Positions 48,201-60,541 are shown, counted from the first letter of the stretch. The stretch: DNA of 64,000 nucleotides from Prinia subflava (GCF_021018805.1 NC_086247.1:135635602-135699601); one strand, 5' to 3'. Translations and numbers: made by a program. The notes: generated by a model from the letters alone, not told the origin.

Positions 48201-51200
48201 CTGTAGATAACATTTTAGGAACCTATTATTGTCATCTGGACTCTTTTTATCAAACCACATGCTTAAGTGCAATACTGAAAACTAGACACAAACTAAGGAT
48301 GTAGTAAGTTAAAACAACACCATGAAGCTGAAAAATTCAAAAAAAGTCAAGAACACTCTCCTCAAGTTGCTGCTTCACACTGCTCAAAAATTGCAAGTGG
48401 AAACACAGTTCGATGTAGTAGGAATTAATGTCTTTTTAAAAAGAATAAATTTAAGACAAAATAGAATTTCTTTGGGGTGGTTAGAGGGAGTGGATTTCAC
48501 TGATGCTCTTCTAATACACATGAATGGTGTCAGTTTATTCTTTTTAAAGTTTTGAGATTTTTTTTCCTAATTTTTTTTTTTCCTGAGGAAGACAGCTTTG
48601 AGACAGAAGCAACAATGGAGACATTTTGGACTGGATTACTCTGAACTATTTTTATTAATACCTACTTAGCTGATCTACTACTAAATAAGGTTTGAATGCA
48701 TAAAATCACTCAGCAACAAGCACATTGTACTTTATCAATCCTCTATCATAATTCTCTAACTGTGAAAGGAAAACCAAGCCTTACTGCTCTTGATGCTTTG
48801 CAGCAGAAGAAAGAAGCAGACATTGATCTCAATTTTTTAAAAGTATTTCCTATACTAGAAAATATTAGAAAACCAAATTCATATTCATCCTTGAATGTTT
48901 TTCTTCTTTAAGACCTAGTACATTTGCTAGATAATACATACTTCAAAGCCGCCTGTTAAACCAGCTGTAAGCAAGGCGTTCCCACCTCTGCTACACAAGC
49001 TGTTCCAAAGCAGCACCTTGCACACCAGAACTCATCTCCTTGCCCTGCTCCCTGCAGAAACAGGAACAGCTCTTTGGGCACCAAATGCTGCCTCCACGTG
49101 CAAACACCTTCCTTACTGCACACTAAGTTTAACAACCCAGAAGTTTCTCCCGCAGCTATACCTTAACATTTCTTATCTAATTATGCCCAAACAAAACAGG
49201 AATCCTTGCTGTAAATTTAGATTCTATGTTGTTTTCAAGAAATATACAGGATAAATTATACATCTTATTGAATACCGAAATCTTACTGAATGGATATATC
49301 TGAAGTAGTTTCCAGTTTCACCATTTCTAGTGCTGATGCAGTACTGAGACCCAAAGAAGTTCCCATAAAGCTTTTGTTTAAAATGTTGATTTTGTAAAAC
49401 ATTTGTTTTTATTTGCTCATAATACCTAATTGCTGCAATTCTGTGTAATGCAATGATAAAAGTAGCAGAAACTAATAATTTATTTGTGTCAGGAAAGCTG
49501 ACCTAGCATTAAGCAGCAGTTGAAAATTTTTAGAGAAGTAAAAACTCGTGTGGAGAATAATTACATTAATCATATAGTTGGAGGTTACTAGAAGTAAAAA
49601 GGATTACACCCAGACCTTTCTCCGCACATAAAAATCCTGGAAATTCCTTTTCATACAAGAAAAGGACAGCTCTTAGAACAATCACATTTCTTTCATTTCT
49701 CTTTCCTACTCACTGAAACAAAACAGCAAGTTGCTGAGGACCTCTCATCCAACGGAAGAAACGAGTGAGCTTTGTTCTTTTCTTTCCAATACTGGCTGTG
49801 TGCAAGTAGGATGGCCAAATATATTATACAACAGATTCCTAATACATCCAAGTCAAGGAAGAAAGCAGACAGTGGGTGCGAAAGGCAATCTGAAAATAGT
49901 GTTAGTTTTGTGATGGGTGTATGTAGAATTATTCCACATGTCCATACTATCTGTATCAAAATAATCAAATTTTCCAAACCAATCTCAAAAGCTCTTTGCT
50001 ATGAACACTATAAACTAAAAAATATGTGAAATATTTTTGTTGTTCATATCAGTAAAATGTAGCATCTTTTTAATAAAATCACATCAGTTCAGTAGTATGA
50101 ATACTTCAAGAAATACAATAATACTGAGCACAATAAACCTTTAAAACCCTAATTTCATTTGATTGGCAGGTTAGAAACTTCTTACTTCTTACATACACTA
50201 TTTTGCAAATAGTGTATTGTAAAATTAGAATAGTGCAAAAGACTTATTAGTATAGGTATCAGAACAGTGTCAGTGCATGAAATCTTTAAAAGTAAGTTCT
50301 AAAAATATCTTTTTGTGATTATATCAACAATGAAAAAAATTTAAGTACACAAATTTTCCAGAGGGCTATAATATTTTGCTGCAGTCAGTGGCTTTGTTTC
50401 CTATTATTTAAGATACTTCCTGAAGTTCAATAAATGAAGAATATCTAATCTCAAAGTGTATATGAACAGATTTAAACATTATTCTCATTAACCCCTACAG
50501 AGCCTATAAAATAGGGTCAGCTGAAAGGGCTTTCAAATGGTTCTCAGTAGACACTACATCATGTTCTAGTGATCTATTGCTTGAAAAGGAAAAGTCTTTT
50601 ACAGTCTAGCCCCTAAGGGTTTTAAGATCATAACACTTAAAAACCTTAAGTACAAGCTTGCTTTGGTATCTGGTACATACTATAAAATATGAATTAACAA
50701 GGCCATTAATTATTTTACATAATATAATTTTTAAGCATGCTATAATATTGAAAAAGGCACTGAATAGTATCAGACATATTACTCATTTTAAAATTTGTAA
50801 AGATATTTCTGCTTAGTTAATGGAAACCACCTGTCTAAACACCATTAGCTCATATGCATTTTCTAAGGACTGGCTTGAAACAGAGATGTAATCTTTAACC
50901 AAGTCACACCAACATTCCCTTGCAGTGAAAGGACGTTGCTACAAAACCTGCAGTGCATTGTTTCTCTGTTAGTGGGTTACAGTAGCTGAAGTTTGTAAGC
51001 ACCAGAATTCCCCATCCAGCTGATCAGTTACAGCTGTTAATTGTGGAGGGAAAGACTGGCTGACATCTGCTTCTTGCATAGTTAGTTAATGGTTCACTTC
51101 CAGGTCCTAAAAGGATTGTAGCTTCTCTCAAAAGACAGTGTCAGCCCCCATATACGTCTGCCTTCTACACTGCCTGTCTTGTTCTGGTTTGTCATCCTCT

Positions 51201-51347
51201 ACACAATGCAAATCTGAGTGAACTCACATCTGCCACTGATCGACCCAATTCGTGAGCAATCTTTTCCCATCGACCGGGGGTCCCCCCTGGGAACTTAACC
51301 ATACTTCTTGTCAGCTGGCTCAGGTCCTCCTCTGTCCATTCAGGTAC
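36202..51347 (-). CDS. DNAJC1: DNAJC1 3' part of the spliced coding sequence, 4 exons
   Basis: DNAJC1 (ERdj1/MTJ1/HTJ1) is an ER-membrane Hsp40 co-chaperone. It has a lumenal J domain that works with BiP and a cytosolic tail with two SANT/Myb-like domains. The exons in transcript order are 51347-51228, 38324-38276, 37862-37384 and 36270-36202. They join to 717 bases, 238 codons plus stop, all in phase. SANT1 spans window-protein residues 1-57 with Trp4 and Trp27 ([10 protein letters not shown]). A charged linker carries acidic and Arg/Lys clusters. SANT2 covers about residues 180-233 with Trp181 and Trp204 ([15 protein letters not shown]) and ends in a Lys-rich tail. The order and wording match remembered human DNAJC1. 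Exons for the signal sequence, J domain and membrane segments are not seen and should lie right of 64000. Confidence 0.95.
36271..37383 (-). other. DNAJC1: last DNAJC1 intron
   Basis: This intron of 1.1 kb has a non-standard but legal donor (gtttgg) at 37383. It carries a T/G-rich tract at about 36360-36440 (+ strand). No exon is seen. Confidence 0.8.
37384..37862 (-). CDS. DNAJC1: DNAJC1 coding exon: charged linker and most of SANT2
   Basis: This 479-base exon encodes [54 protein letters not shown] and the first two helices of SANT2 ([20 protein letters not shown]). The acceptor is ctaacag, and the exon starts inside a Gly codon. The donor is gtttgg. If the next intron were retained, the frame would add only VWLVLTEL before a stop. 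Confidence 0.95.
38276..38324 (-). CDS. DNAJC1: DNAJC1 coding exon: end of SANT1
   Basis: This short 49-base exon encodes [16 protein letters not shown] and the first base of a Gly codon. It completes the third SANT1 helix. The acceptor is tcatgcag and the donor is gtgagt. It is too short to stand out as an open frame and was found by homology to VTTKAKQLKDS of human DNAJC1. Confidence 0.93.
39130..39450 (-). mobile_element. CR1 LINE 3' end
   Basis: This is the typical avian CR1 tail read antisense. It begins at the 3' terminus with an imperfect ATTCTGTG-type repeat (ACAGAATTACAGAATGG on +), then GACCTTAAGGATCATCTGGTT, CTTGAACACTTCCAGGCATC and GTCATTGCCCCTTGTCCCAT. It is 5'-truncated and diverged. 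Confidence 0.92.
45779..45793 (+). repeat. poly(A) run
   Basis: Fifteen A in a row, with no recognised retroposon upstream. Confidence 0.7.
47690..48310 (-). mobile_element. old CR1 LINE 3' region, interrupted
   Basis: On + the block reads as antisense CR1. TAACCTGTTCCTAAAGGCC, then GGAGACTCCACAGCAGC, then CTGCAGCCTCTGATTAAATT appear before 47935. After the T/G tract, CATCTGGACTCTTTTTATC resumes the consensus order. Divergence is high, so this is an old copy. The boundaries are approximate. Confidence 0.65.
47938..48160 (+). repeat. T/G-rich low-complexity tract (TTTG)n with G runs
   Basis: About 220 bases on + are almost only T and G, with (TTTG)n stretches and several G runs of up to seven. 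It opens meaningless frames rich in Phe, Val, Trp and Gly on + and Lys, Asn, Thr, Pro on -. Confidence 0.9.
51228..51347 (-). CDS. DNAJC1: DNAJC1 coding exon: SANT1
   Basis: This 120-base exon, exactly 40 codons, encodes [20 protein letters not shown] and [20 protein letters not shown], the first two helices of SANT1. The acceptor is ttttacag and the donor is gtgagt. The match to human DNAJC1 is nearly complete over the exon. Confidence 0.96.
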
Positions 51348-51679
51348 CTGTAAAACATTTGTAAAACATTCATTACACCGGAATATTGGACATTTATTTG
51401 CAAGGTAATATACGGACAAAAAAAAAATCTTTAAACAGATTAATCTAATAACGTAAAAAAAAAAGTATCTGGGTATCTTCTCTCTGTCTTGTTACTGAAA
51501 ATAGATAAAAACAACAGACCAACAGTAAGATACTAAAAATTCTGAACACTCAAAAATTACGCTTTGTCTATGTAGACTAACACATTTAATTTCTATTAAC
51601 TTTAATACAACATACATAACACAATACTATAAAATGCAGTAAAGATAATATTCAACAATACTTGTATTCAAAAATGGGG

Positions 51680-53470
51680 TTATACAAAAATTAGATGGGC
51701 CCAAGTACAATAAGAACTTAATTTGACTACTGCCATAAAAGACAACAAAAAATGTTTCTGCAAATCCATGAGCAACAAAAGGAGATCTAAGGAGAATCTC
51801 CATCCTTTACTAAACAAGGGAAGAAACAATGACACAGGATGAGAAAAAGGCTGAGGTACTTCATACCTCCTCTCTGCCTCAGTCTTTAATGGAAACACCC
51901 ACTGGTCTCCATGTACCCAGTCCCTGACCTGGAAGTCAGAGCACAATGGAGCCCCCATAATCCAAGCAAAACTGGTCAGTGACCTGACAAACACAAGTCC
52001 ATGAGGCTGGATGGGATCCACCCAAGAGAACTGAGGGACCTGAAGGAAGTGAGCACTAAATTCCTTTCTAACATTTACCAGCACACCCAGCGGACTGGGG
52101 AGATCCCAGTCCACAAGAGGTTTCCAAATGCAATGCCCATTGAAGGGTTAGAAGAAGGGTTAGAAAGAAGACCCAGGGAACTCTAGGCCTGTCAGTCTGA
52201 CCTTGGTGCCAGGGAAGGCCATGGAGCAGATCCTCTTGAGAGCCCTCACATGTGCAGGACAACCAGGGCATCAGGCCCAGCCAGCACAGGTTTGTCAAAG
52301 GCAGGGCCTGCTTCACTCACCTGATCTCCTGTTTTATGATCAGATGACCCACTTAGGGGATGAGTGAGAGGCCCTGGATGTGCCTACCTGGACTTCAGGA
52401 AAGCCTCTGACACCATTTCCCACTGCAGCTCCTGCAGAAACTGGCTGCCCATGGCTTGGCTGGGTGCTCTGCTGGGATGGCCGGGCCCAGAGGCTGCTGG
52501 AGAATGGAATCACAGCCAGTGCTGCTCCCCAGGGCTCAGTGCTGCCACCAGCTCGCTTTAATATCTTATCCATGATCCCCAGGAGGGATCCAGGGCCCCT
52601 CAGTCACTCTGCACACACAGCAAGTTGGGTGGCAGTGCTGATCTGCTGGAGGCAGGAAGGCTCTGCAGGGGGATCTGCACAGGCTGCACTGATGGGGAGA
52701 GCCCAGAGCTCTGAGGTTCAACAAGGCCCAGAGCCTGTGCCTGCTCCTGCCCTTGGCTCACAGCAGCCCCTGCAGTGCCACAGCCTGGGCCAGAGTGGCT
52801 GGAAAGAGCCAGGCTGGAAAGGGACTTGGGGCTGCTGCTCAGCAGCAGCTGAACAGGAGGCAGCTGTGCCCAGGGGCCAAGAGGCCAAAGGCATCCTGGC
52901 CTGGAGCAGCAACAGCGTGGCCAGCAGGAGCAGGGCAGTGACCAACCCCTGCACTGGGCACTGCTGAGGCCACACCTCAAATCCTGGGGTCAGCTCTGGG
53001 CCCCTCAGTTCAGGAAGGACATTGAGGTGCTGGAGAGAGCCCAGAGAAGGGCAGTGGAGCTGGGGAAGGGTCTGGAGCACAAGTCTGAGGAGCAGCTGAG
53101 GGAGATGGAGATGGTGAATCTGCAAAAAAGCAGTTGCAGAGGAGACCTTACTGGTTCTACAACTACCTGAGACAGGAAGCTGTGGCAAGGTGAGGACTTG
53201 CCTCTTTCCCAGGCAGTAAGATCTAGGATAAGAAGAAATGGCCTCAAGTTGTGCCAGGGGAGCTTTAGATTGCATGTTATGAAAAGTTTCTTCACCAAAA
53301 GGGTTTTTGAGCATTGTAACAGGCTGCCCAGGGCAGTGGTGGAGTCGCCATCCCTGGAGGCATTTAAAAGACCACGTGTATGTGACACTTGGTGGGCTTC
53401 ATAGTGCTGGATTAATGGTTAGAGTCAATGATTTGAACGGCCTTTTCCAATCTAAATGATCCCATGATTA
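51680..53470 (+). mobile_element. CR1 LINE, 5'-truncated, 1.8 kb
   Basis: The + strand follows CR1 ORF2 from before the reverse transcriptase core to the 3' end. Recognisable CR1-like phrases include QKRRSKENLHPLL near 51770, DGIHPRELRDL near 52010, CAYLDFRKASDTISHC near 52380 and the family's usual 3' region around 53200-53450. It ends near AATGATCCCATGATTA, a decayed CR1 terminal repeat. Stops, frameshifts and a local deletion with a short duplication near 52145-52165 show that it is dead. Long antisense frames across it (up to 198 codons) are shadows. Confidence 0.93.
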
Positions 53471-56400
53471 AGTTTAAGACAAAGTTTTAAACATTTACTT
53501 AATTGCCTATCTATTATTTTTTCAGCAAAGACACAGAAAATATCTCCTTTTTGACATACTAAAAAAGCCTCTAAATGAAACAAAACAGTCATCATTGCTT
53601 TTTGTCACTGTAACCATCCTGTGTTTTGGGACTCTTAGCATGAACCAGGAATGAAATCTGTTGACTCTAATATTCCATCAAGACGATTAAACAACACCCC
53701 TCCCCCCTCCCTAAAATTCAGTTATGCCAGAAAACCAGACCGGATGCTTCTACTACCCAATAACCAAAAGATATAAAAATGTTTTCCTCTAACTACATGC
53801 CAAGCTGTTAACAATGACTGTCTTCATAACGGCCAAATAAAAGTGAACAAAGCAAGGAACACATAATTAGAGCACTTTAAGGCATGAAATCGCGGTTGCC
53901 TCAGAAGGCAAAACACAGTAACTGTCTTTGACATTTGCAGCATCTTCGGCAACAACCGCAGAGCCAAATCTTTGTTATCATGGGTAGTTTGCCACTTTAT
54001 TTATTTTTAAGGAATTCTTTATGGCATACCTCTTCTAATCACCATTTCCGATAATGAACAGGCACATATCAAGCGGTTTGCATTACAGAGCCATCGGCAC
54101 AGAACAACAGTCAGAGGTGAGTGACCCCAGGGACCATCTCCACAACTACAGCAAAGCTTCTCCCTGACACTAATCCTGCCTGTCATTCTCCCACTGTGCT
54201 CTAACCACACTGACATCCGCCCGCCGCACTGCAAGCTTAACGGGGCCCTTCCTGACTTTTTACTGTCTCCCCCAATCAATGGTTCAAGCGTGCTCTTTTC
54301 ACCATGTCCAAATGGCAGCTTCACTCATAATCAAAGTGCATTGCTCCCGTTAAAGGGCTTCCCGAAAGGCTTCACCATTTGCATTCATTTGCAAAGCAAA
54401 CTACTTTTATTCACTTTGTTCTGCTATCAAGAGTGTTCCCTGAAGCAGATAAATTGGCATAAATACAACCTGCCACTTAAAAGACAGTAAATAATAGCCA
54501 ATAGTAGCAAGGATTTTATCAATCGTCCTGGTTTGGATCCGTGTAGTGCTTGATTCAATGCTGAAAGCCTCAAACATTCATAGTTTTTAATACAAGAATA
54601 AAATGAAATTAATTATCTCTGATGATTCAAACACAAGACTCTTAAGTAATGTGTGTATGTGAGAGGTCTCACACATACATTGCTTGCATTATACAATTAC
54701 ACCCTGGCCTACAGGAGAGATTGCATACTTAGAAAAATCTCCACATTGCAAAATAGCCTTATTACTTTTACTGGTTTAAACATGTTAATACACTATATAA
54801 CTTTATTACATTATATTATATTATACTCCATATAGATATTTTATATGAAAATATTTCTCAGGGATTTTTGTAAAGAAGAATTTCCAGTGCTTAATGTTCT
54901 ACTTATAAAAAATTTTATCACTGTAATTTAAATAATGAATTCTTCTAAAGAGTTGTAGTTAAAAGCCTTTTGTTTAAAAATCAGCCAAATTTCATACTTC
55001 AAAATTATGGTTAATATGCAGTTTACTGTAATTTTCTATTTAATTTGTACTGAAACTTGGTGGGGATTTCGTTTGTTTGTGAGATTTTTTAAAATAGATT
55101 CACAGCTAGATTCACAGCTATTCTCTTTTACCATATCCAAAGCATATCTAAGCAATTACACATGGAAATCAAGATGATCTTTTCAGTTATATAGAGATGT
55201 CGAAAGCTTTCTGCTAAGTTTTATTTTCAGACTTTTTTGTAAGCTTTGATTTGTGCTCACAGTTTTACTAACCACTTGTAAATATTACAGAACTCTTCAG
55301 GTTATCTTCCTAAATAATGGACAAAACTACAATCATTCTGTAGGTCTGTAGTTAATTACACAGCTAATTCAGGGCACAAAAATTCATTTGCTACATTAAA
55401 ATATCAACTTCTTAATCTTATTTCAAGCTGACAATAATTTTAGAATATGGAGATCTACAACATTTATACATTTGGAAAATCTCTCAAAAAGCTTTTTTTT
55501 TTCTTTTAGAAAATCCACTCTCAACAGCAAAAGCTGTAAAGGAGCTTTTGTGAATTTGCAATTCCTCAGCAACAGTTAATTGTGTCTTTAGATGCAACAG
55601 CGCCTACTGTGATCCAAGTACTACAAGCAGCTACGAGGGTGGCCATGGTGTGAATGTATTCTCCCTGTTCTAATCTGTAGCCAACTGTAACTGCGAGAGT
55701 CAAATGAATGCATAAACATACTGCTTTGTCACCTAAAACCATGTGTGTCCAATATTACTGAAACACTGGGCCAAAATTCATCTCTACAGTAAAGCAATGG
55801 AAGACACCACATGGTGAGGGGACAGCTGTTGTTACTACACAAGCATTCAGATTTTGCATCCAAAAAGCCCCATTCTGGGATTAACTCCCCATACTGAATA
55901 CAAAATTAAAAGTACAGAGTTATGGTCTAAAGTCTTTAAAATGAAAATAAGCTACAAGTGTAGACAGAAAAAAATGCATAGCATTCCCATAAATAATAAT
56001 CCTTTAGCATGATTTATCGTACATAGCTGGCAATATTGAAGGATTAGTTCACCCAAACCCCTATGCACCTTCTGTAGAAAAGAAATATGAATGCAGTTTA
56101 TTGTTCAGCATCACTCTTGCATGTGCATCTGCACTTGGCAATTCCATCCCACCTCTTTCAGCGTGACAGTTTTACACTATTAGGATTTTTTAAAATATGA
56201 GCAACACTATTTTCAATTACATTAAAAGCAAGTTTTTAGACAACAAAGCATTTCTTGTCAAGATAAGTCTGACTCATTTAATCCTGTTAATTAGTATAGA
56301 ACTATATATGCTTTTACTGATAAAATGAGAAAGTGGCTGGTATTTGAGAGTTTCTAAGGAAACTTTCAGAGTCATTTACAGTACCTTGACATTGAAATAA

Positions 56401-57699
56401 TTTGATTTTTCGAGATTAAATTTTAGCTTTAGATAATTTCTTCCTGTCATCAATTTAATGTATATTCACAATTACTGTTGTATGGAAGTTTGGTTAATGT
56501 TTCAATCTATTTAGAACTTCATGCTATACTTCATTTAATTTTGGTGATTCACTGATTTTGAGCACATCTAGTCCATGATCTTCCAAATAAAGCATGAGGC
56601 AGCATCTATTTAAAAATACCTGTACAAATACTTTCAGACCAAGGGTTCTAGTAAAACTGTGGACAATTTTGCAAATCAGAAAACATTTAACCTACAAGAT
56701 GGCGGTGTTTTGGTCCAGTAACTAAGGAACAGAAAGTGAAAGCTTTCCTATCTAACTTTTTGCTCATAACATCTTATTTTTATTGCAATATTCTTCTACA
56801 TTGTTACAATTTCTTGCTTTGCCTACAAGAAGTCTGAAGTCAGTCTTGTATTATCTAGTCTAATATCCATTTGGCATTGTGATCTAGCTGTTGCTGAACA
56901 CAAAAGGTCTCGCTCCAGTTCTAAAGATCTGTTGTGAAGCTCTCAAGATCAGCTAAAGTGTATTAATGATCTGAACTCATATTCAAAGCCACATGTTCAT
57001 ATATAAATAACCCTTTGGTCCTTCAAAGCTCTTACACACATCCAACTTTCACGAGTACTGTTTTCATTGGGTGAGCCTACAAGAACAAAGACAGCTATGC
57101 TGTTTCAGAGCAATGGTCAGAGCAGGTCAGTAAGCTCGTCATTTGTGCTCAGGGAGTGCAGCAGCAGCAAACTTAGTGATAACAAGAAAGATTATGTTTA
57201 TCATTCATTCCTTTCAGTCCCACCCTGCTCTGAAAAAACAGGGACCATATGCACATACAGGAGTTAGATGAAGGCAAGTATATAGGTTACTTATGCTTCC
57301 CCTAATATTGTCCCAATTCAAATTATTTTCATCTCAAGCAATTCCGCTAGCTGATACATTTTATCTATGTAGATTTATTTATCTCAATTAATCTGTTTTC
57401 CAGTTTTTTTTCCAGTTTCCCATGAAACTCTGTAAACTTTCTGGATTTGCAACATCGTGTTCATGAGGAGCTGCACATATCTGCTACTCACTACAAAAGA
57501 ATTCAGCTTATTTTGTGTTTGAACCTGGCTCCCAACTACCTTTGATGACAACTGGCTCTTGGCTTTCAGAGTCATCTCCAAATAATCTGCATCTACTGAC
57601 TTCCATGTCACTTACAAATTTGTTCTGATCTACTCAGCTGTAAAGTCATGTTACAGAAAATACTTCCCATGATGCCTTTTTCTAAATCACCTGCAATTC

Positions 57700-58640
57700 C
57701 ATTGTAACCAACCTCTTTGAAATGAGGTGCCAAACTGCACAGAGCAGGATTAATCATAAGTTATACAGTGGAATAAGGATCCTTCTGTTTTGCTGTCTAT
57801 CCTTTTCTTATTATTTTCTAACAATTTGCATTGGTTTTTGGAATGATCCTGAGCTGATGTTTTCAATGAAGCCAGCACTGGTAACTCCTCAAGGATCAAG
57901 GTCAGGTCAGAGCTCATTAGCCTGTGCATGAAGTTTGGCCAGTCATCCACTGCATCAACCTTTGCATCACTTTGTATTTATATACTAGGAAATTTTTCTG
58001 CTATTTTATTGCCCAAGCAGTCAAACTCCTAGGATCCCTCTGCAGTGCTTGTTCTCATGTTCACTGTTCCACACAATATTGCCACTGATAAACTCTCTCA
58101 CCACAAGAATCATCTTTTTACCATATTACCATCTTCATCATATGAATACACTGAACAGCAAAATTCCTGGCAGAAATTCAGCCAAACTATACTGCTAACT
58201 TTGCTCTATTGAAAGAGATATTTATTTCTACCCTCCATCTTTTACTTAATTATTTGTCTGGGAAATAGCCTTTCTCTTATTCCATGACTGTTATTCCATG
58301 ACTGTTTTCTTTTCTTAGGAACCTACAAGCCTTGTTAAACCCTTCTGGAAAATCAAGCAGACATTATCAATCAGATCACCTTCTCCCTGCATATTTGTTT
58401 ATCTTTCCATAAAGCACAAAGGGTTTAAGGCAGGACTTCCCATTATGGAAGCAATGTTCAGGACTCCCTGCAGGTCATATTTACCTGATCCTCACGAATT
58501 CTTCTCTTTGTATCAGTTTTTTGTTAGTTTTCTCTAAAGTGTTGTTGAAAGTACAGGCCTGTAAAGGTCTCTGAATTCCACTGACAACTTAATAAATACG
58601 TGGAATGACACATTCGCCATTTCATTCCCCAGGCACCCAT
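57700..58640 (-). mobile_element. ancient CR1/L3-like LINE remnant 1
   Basis: Read on +, the order of phrases follows an antisense reptile/bird CR1. It has GAGCTGATGTTTTCAATGAA, then a TTTGCATCA/TTTGTATTTAT segment, TGCTATTTTATTGCCCAAGC, AGGATCCCTCTGCAGTGCTT and CTCTTATTCCATGACTG, ending near TACAGGCCTGTAAAGG. Divergence is heavy. I rely on order and wording, not on an alignment. Confidence 0.6.
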
Positions 58641-59459
58641 GAATATAAACAGTTACTTGAATTATTTAATCCTTAAATTTTCTTTGAAATCTATGTTGCA
58701 CATCCTCTGGTCCCAGTAACTTAAATTATTTAATCTTAAACAATATATTACAGAGGTTTAAAAGAACATTAATTTTAGAATTTTTCAAAGCAACTACATG
58801 TAAACATGAAGATATAAGTAACTGTCTTCTCTTATAAAGTTATCAAAATAATAACCTAACTATAACCATTTTCTGTTTATTCTGTTCCTCAGACAGGAAT
58901 GCCTTTAGCATTAAAAGCATTACAATATTAAACAATATACATAAGTAGACAATAGCTCTTAGAGAGGAGTGAGAACCTAAGAACAGAAGCACAAAGTTTT
59001 ATCTGCCTCAGTATCAGCTCTTCTACCACATGCAGCAGCATATGTTTTAGGACAGAGATTCTTTCCTTTCTCACAGCTGTCCCCAACACGGATTAGTGAT
59101 TTTGTAAGTTGAATCCATTTTGGTTACAAAGCCAATGATGAAGTTGTTCACTCTCTTCATCCCATTTTTGCTCTAAATCAACATCATAAGCTGGCTTTCT
59201 ACACACTCAGTTTCCCACTTCCTACCATACTCTGCTGCCTTTTCATTTCTCTGTCCCACATATTTTTGCTCTGCTCTACAGCTTCAGATATTATACAAGA
59301 GGGAGAAGGAAAAAAAATCATATTAAAAAATAAAACCCACCAGAAACCCCACTGCCAGGAAGACATGTGATTTCTTTACTTTTTAAACCCACAGGTGAAG
59401 ACAGTCCACAGAAAAGATAGTCCTCCTTGGAGAGGTTTTTCTAGACCTTGTCTGTTTGA

Positions 59460-60430
59460 GAATGAGGATTTCACAGACATTTCAATTAGTGCTGCCCTGA
59501 ACAACTGTTACCCCTTGCAATTCACTGCACTCTAGACCATTTCCAGTACTGAACAGATCCTTGCAGATTTATATGAAACTCCTCTAGTGACATTTTGCAA
59601 TAACAAAAATGTATCTGTTTCCTGTTCTTGACAAGCATTACTCTAAAGATTTTCCTTTCCATCTTAACATTACTTTGTGTCTATAGGAAGTCTTGCTGAC
59701 AGAACCTGTCAAAACCTTTATAAAATCCAAGTGCATTGTAAAGCTCTAATAGTAAGGCATAACTTTTCTTTAAATTCACACTGACTTCTTACTACTATTT
59801 TAAAACTGGCACTCCTATTAGTACCATTCATTTCATAACTTCAAAAAATTGCCCAGTATGGAATTCATGCTAACCAGTCTGTACTTGCCAGAATCCTCAA
59901 GCAAACTCAAAAATTGGTATCCTATTTCTATCTTTCATTTCAAGGCTCATTTAAGTAATTGCTAAAATATTAACAGCAGTATTAAATGGATTTGATATTA
60001 GAGTTCTTTTCAGGTCAACGAATGGTGAAGACCATTGTTCCAAGCAATTTGTTATTTATCATCCTCAGATGAACACTTCAACCTAAAACATTCCCTTCTC
60101 ACTTGTCTTCAATACATAATGTCAAAAGTCTCTAAACTTCCTTGCAGTAAACATGGGTGAAAAGGACTTTTGGACCTAGCATCTTCTAGAAACTGCTTTA
60201 TATTTTGATCATCCAGTACTTAATCAAAATCCTTGACAGTGTTCCTTTCTCTGCTTCTTGGGAAAACAAAAAGTTGTAGTTTTTTTGTTCTTGGGTTTAC
60301 CTTATTCTGGATTTGCATAAGCCTTTCTCTTTCTGAAGCTCCTCACCACACTGACTCCCCAAAGCAGCTATCTTCACTTTTTAGTCTGGGACAAGAATAA
60401 CTTAATTTGAGTAAAATGGTTATATTTGTG
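59460..60430 (-). mobile_element. ancient CR1/L3-like LINE remnant 2
   Basis: Antisense phrases occur in consensus order: CCAGTACTGAACAGATCC, CTCTAGTGACATTTTGCA, CCTGTCAAAACCTTTATAAA with ATCCAAGTGCATT, GCTAACCAGTCTGTACTTGC and AAAAATTGGTATCC. It overlaps in consensus space with the copy at 57700-58640, so it is a second insertion or a duplicated part. Confidence 0.6.
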
Positions 60431-60541
60431 ATTCCTCCTCTGGCTACCATAATTATTCACAATTTTGTCAATTTTGTTTTACCTTCAAGCTATACATGAA
60501 CCCATCCTAACTGCATGTCAACAGCCAATATGTAAGCATTG

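Larger units (their letters stand above)
38325..51227 (-). other. DNAJC1: DNAJC1 intron (12.9 kb)
   Basis: No DNAJC1 exon is present. The intron contains - strand CR1 pieces (39130-39450 and 47690-48310), a T/G low-complexity tract inside the second, and an A15 run at 45779-45793. Two coding-like + strand frames of unknown meaning lie at 43204-43482 and 44794-45180, and a perfect hairpin at 50193-50217. The rest is AT-rich unique-looking sequence. Confidence 0.8.

Noticed and set aside
47918..48213. Phe/Val/Trp-rich and Lys/Thr/Pro-rich frames
   Set aside because: They are products of a T/G low-complexity tract with no stop codons; not proteins.
52718..53314. 198-codon open frame on the - strand (and 195 codons on + at 52380-52967)
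   Set aside because: Both cover the decayed CR1 and are antisense or out-of-frame shadows of its reverse transcriptase and 3' region.
57930..57965. A - strand VDDWP motif resembling the MDDW part of the missing DNAJC1 exon
   Set aside because: Flanking residues do not match, no acceptor precedes it, and it lies inside an ancient LINE remnant.
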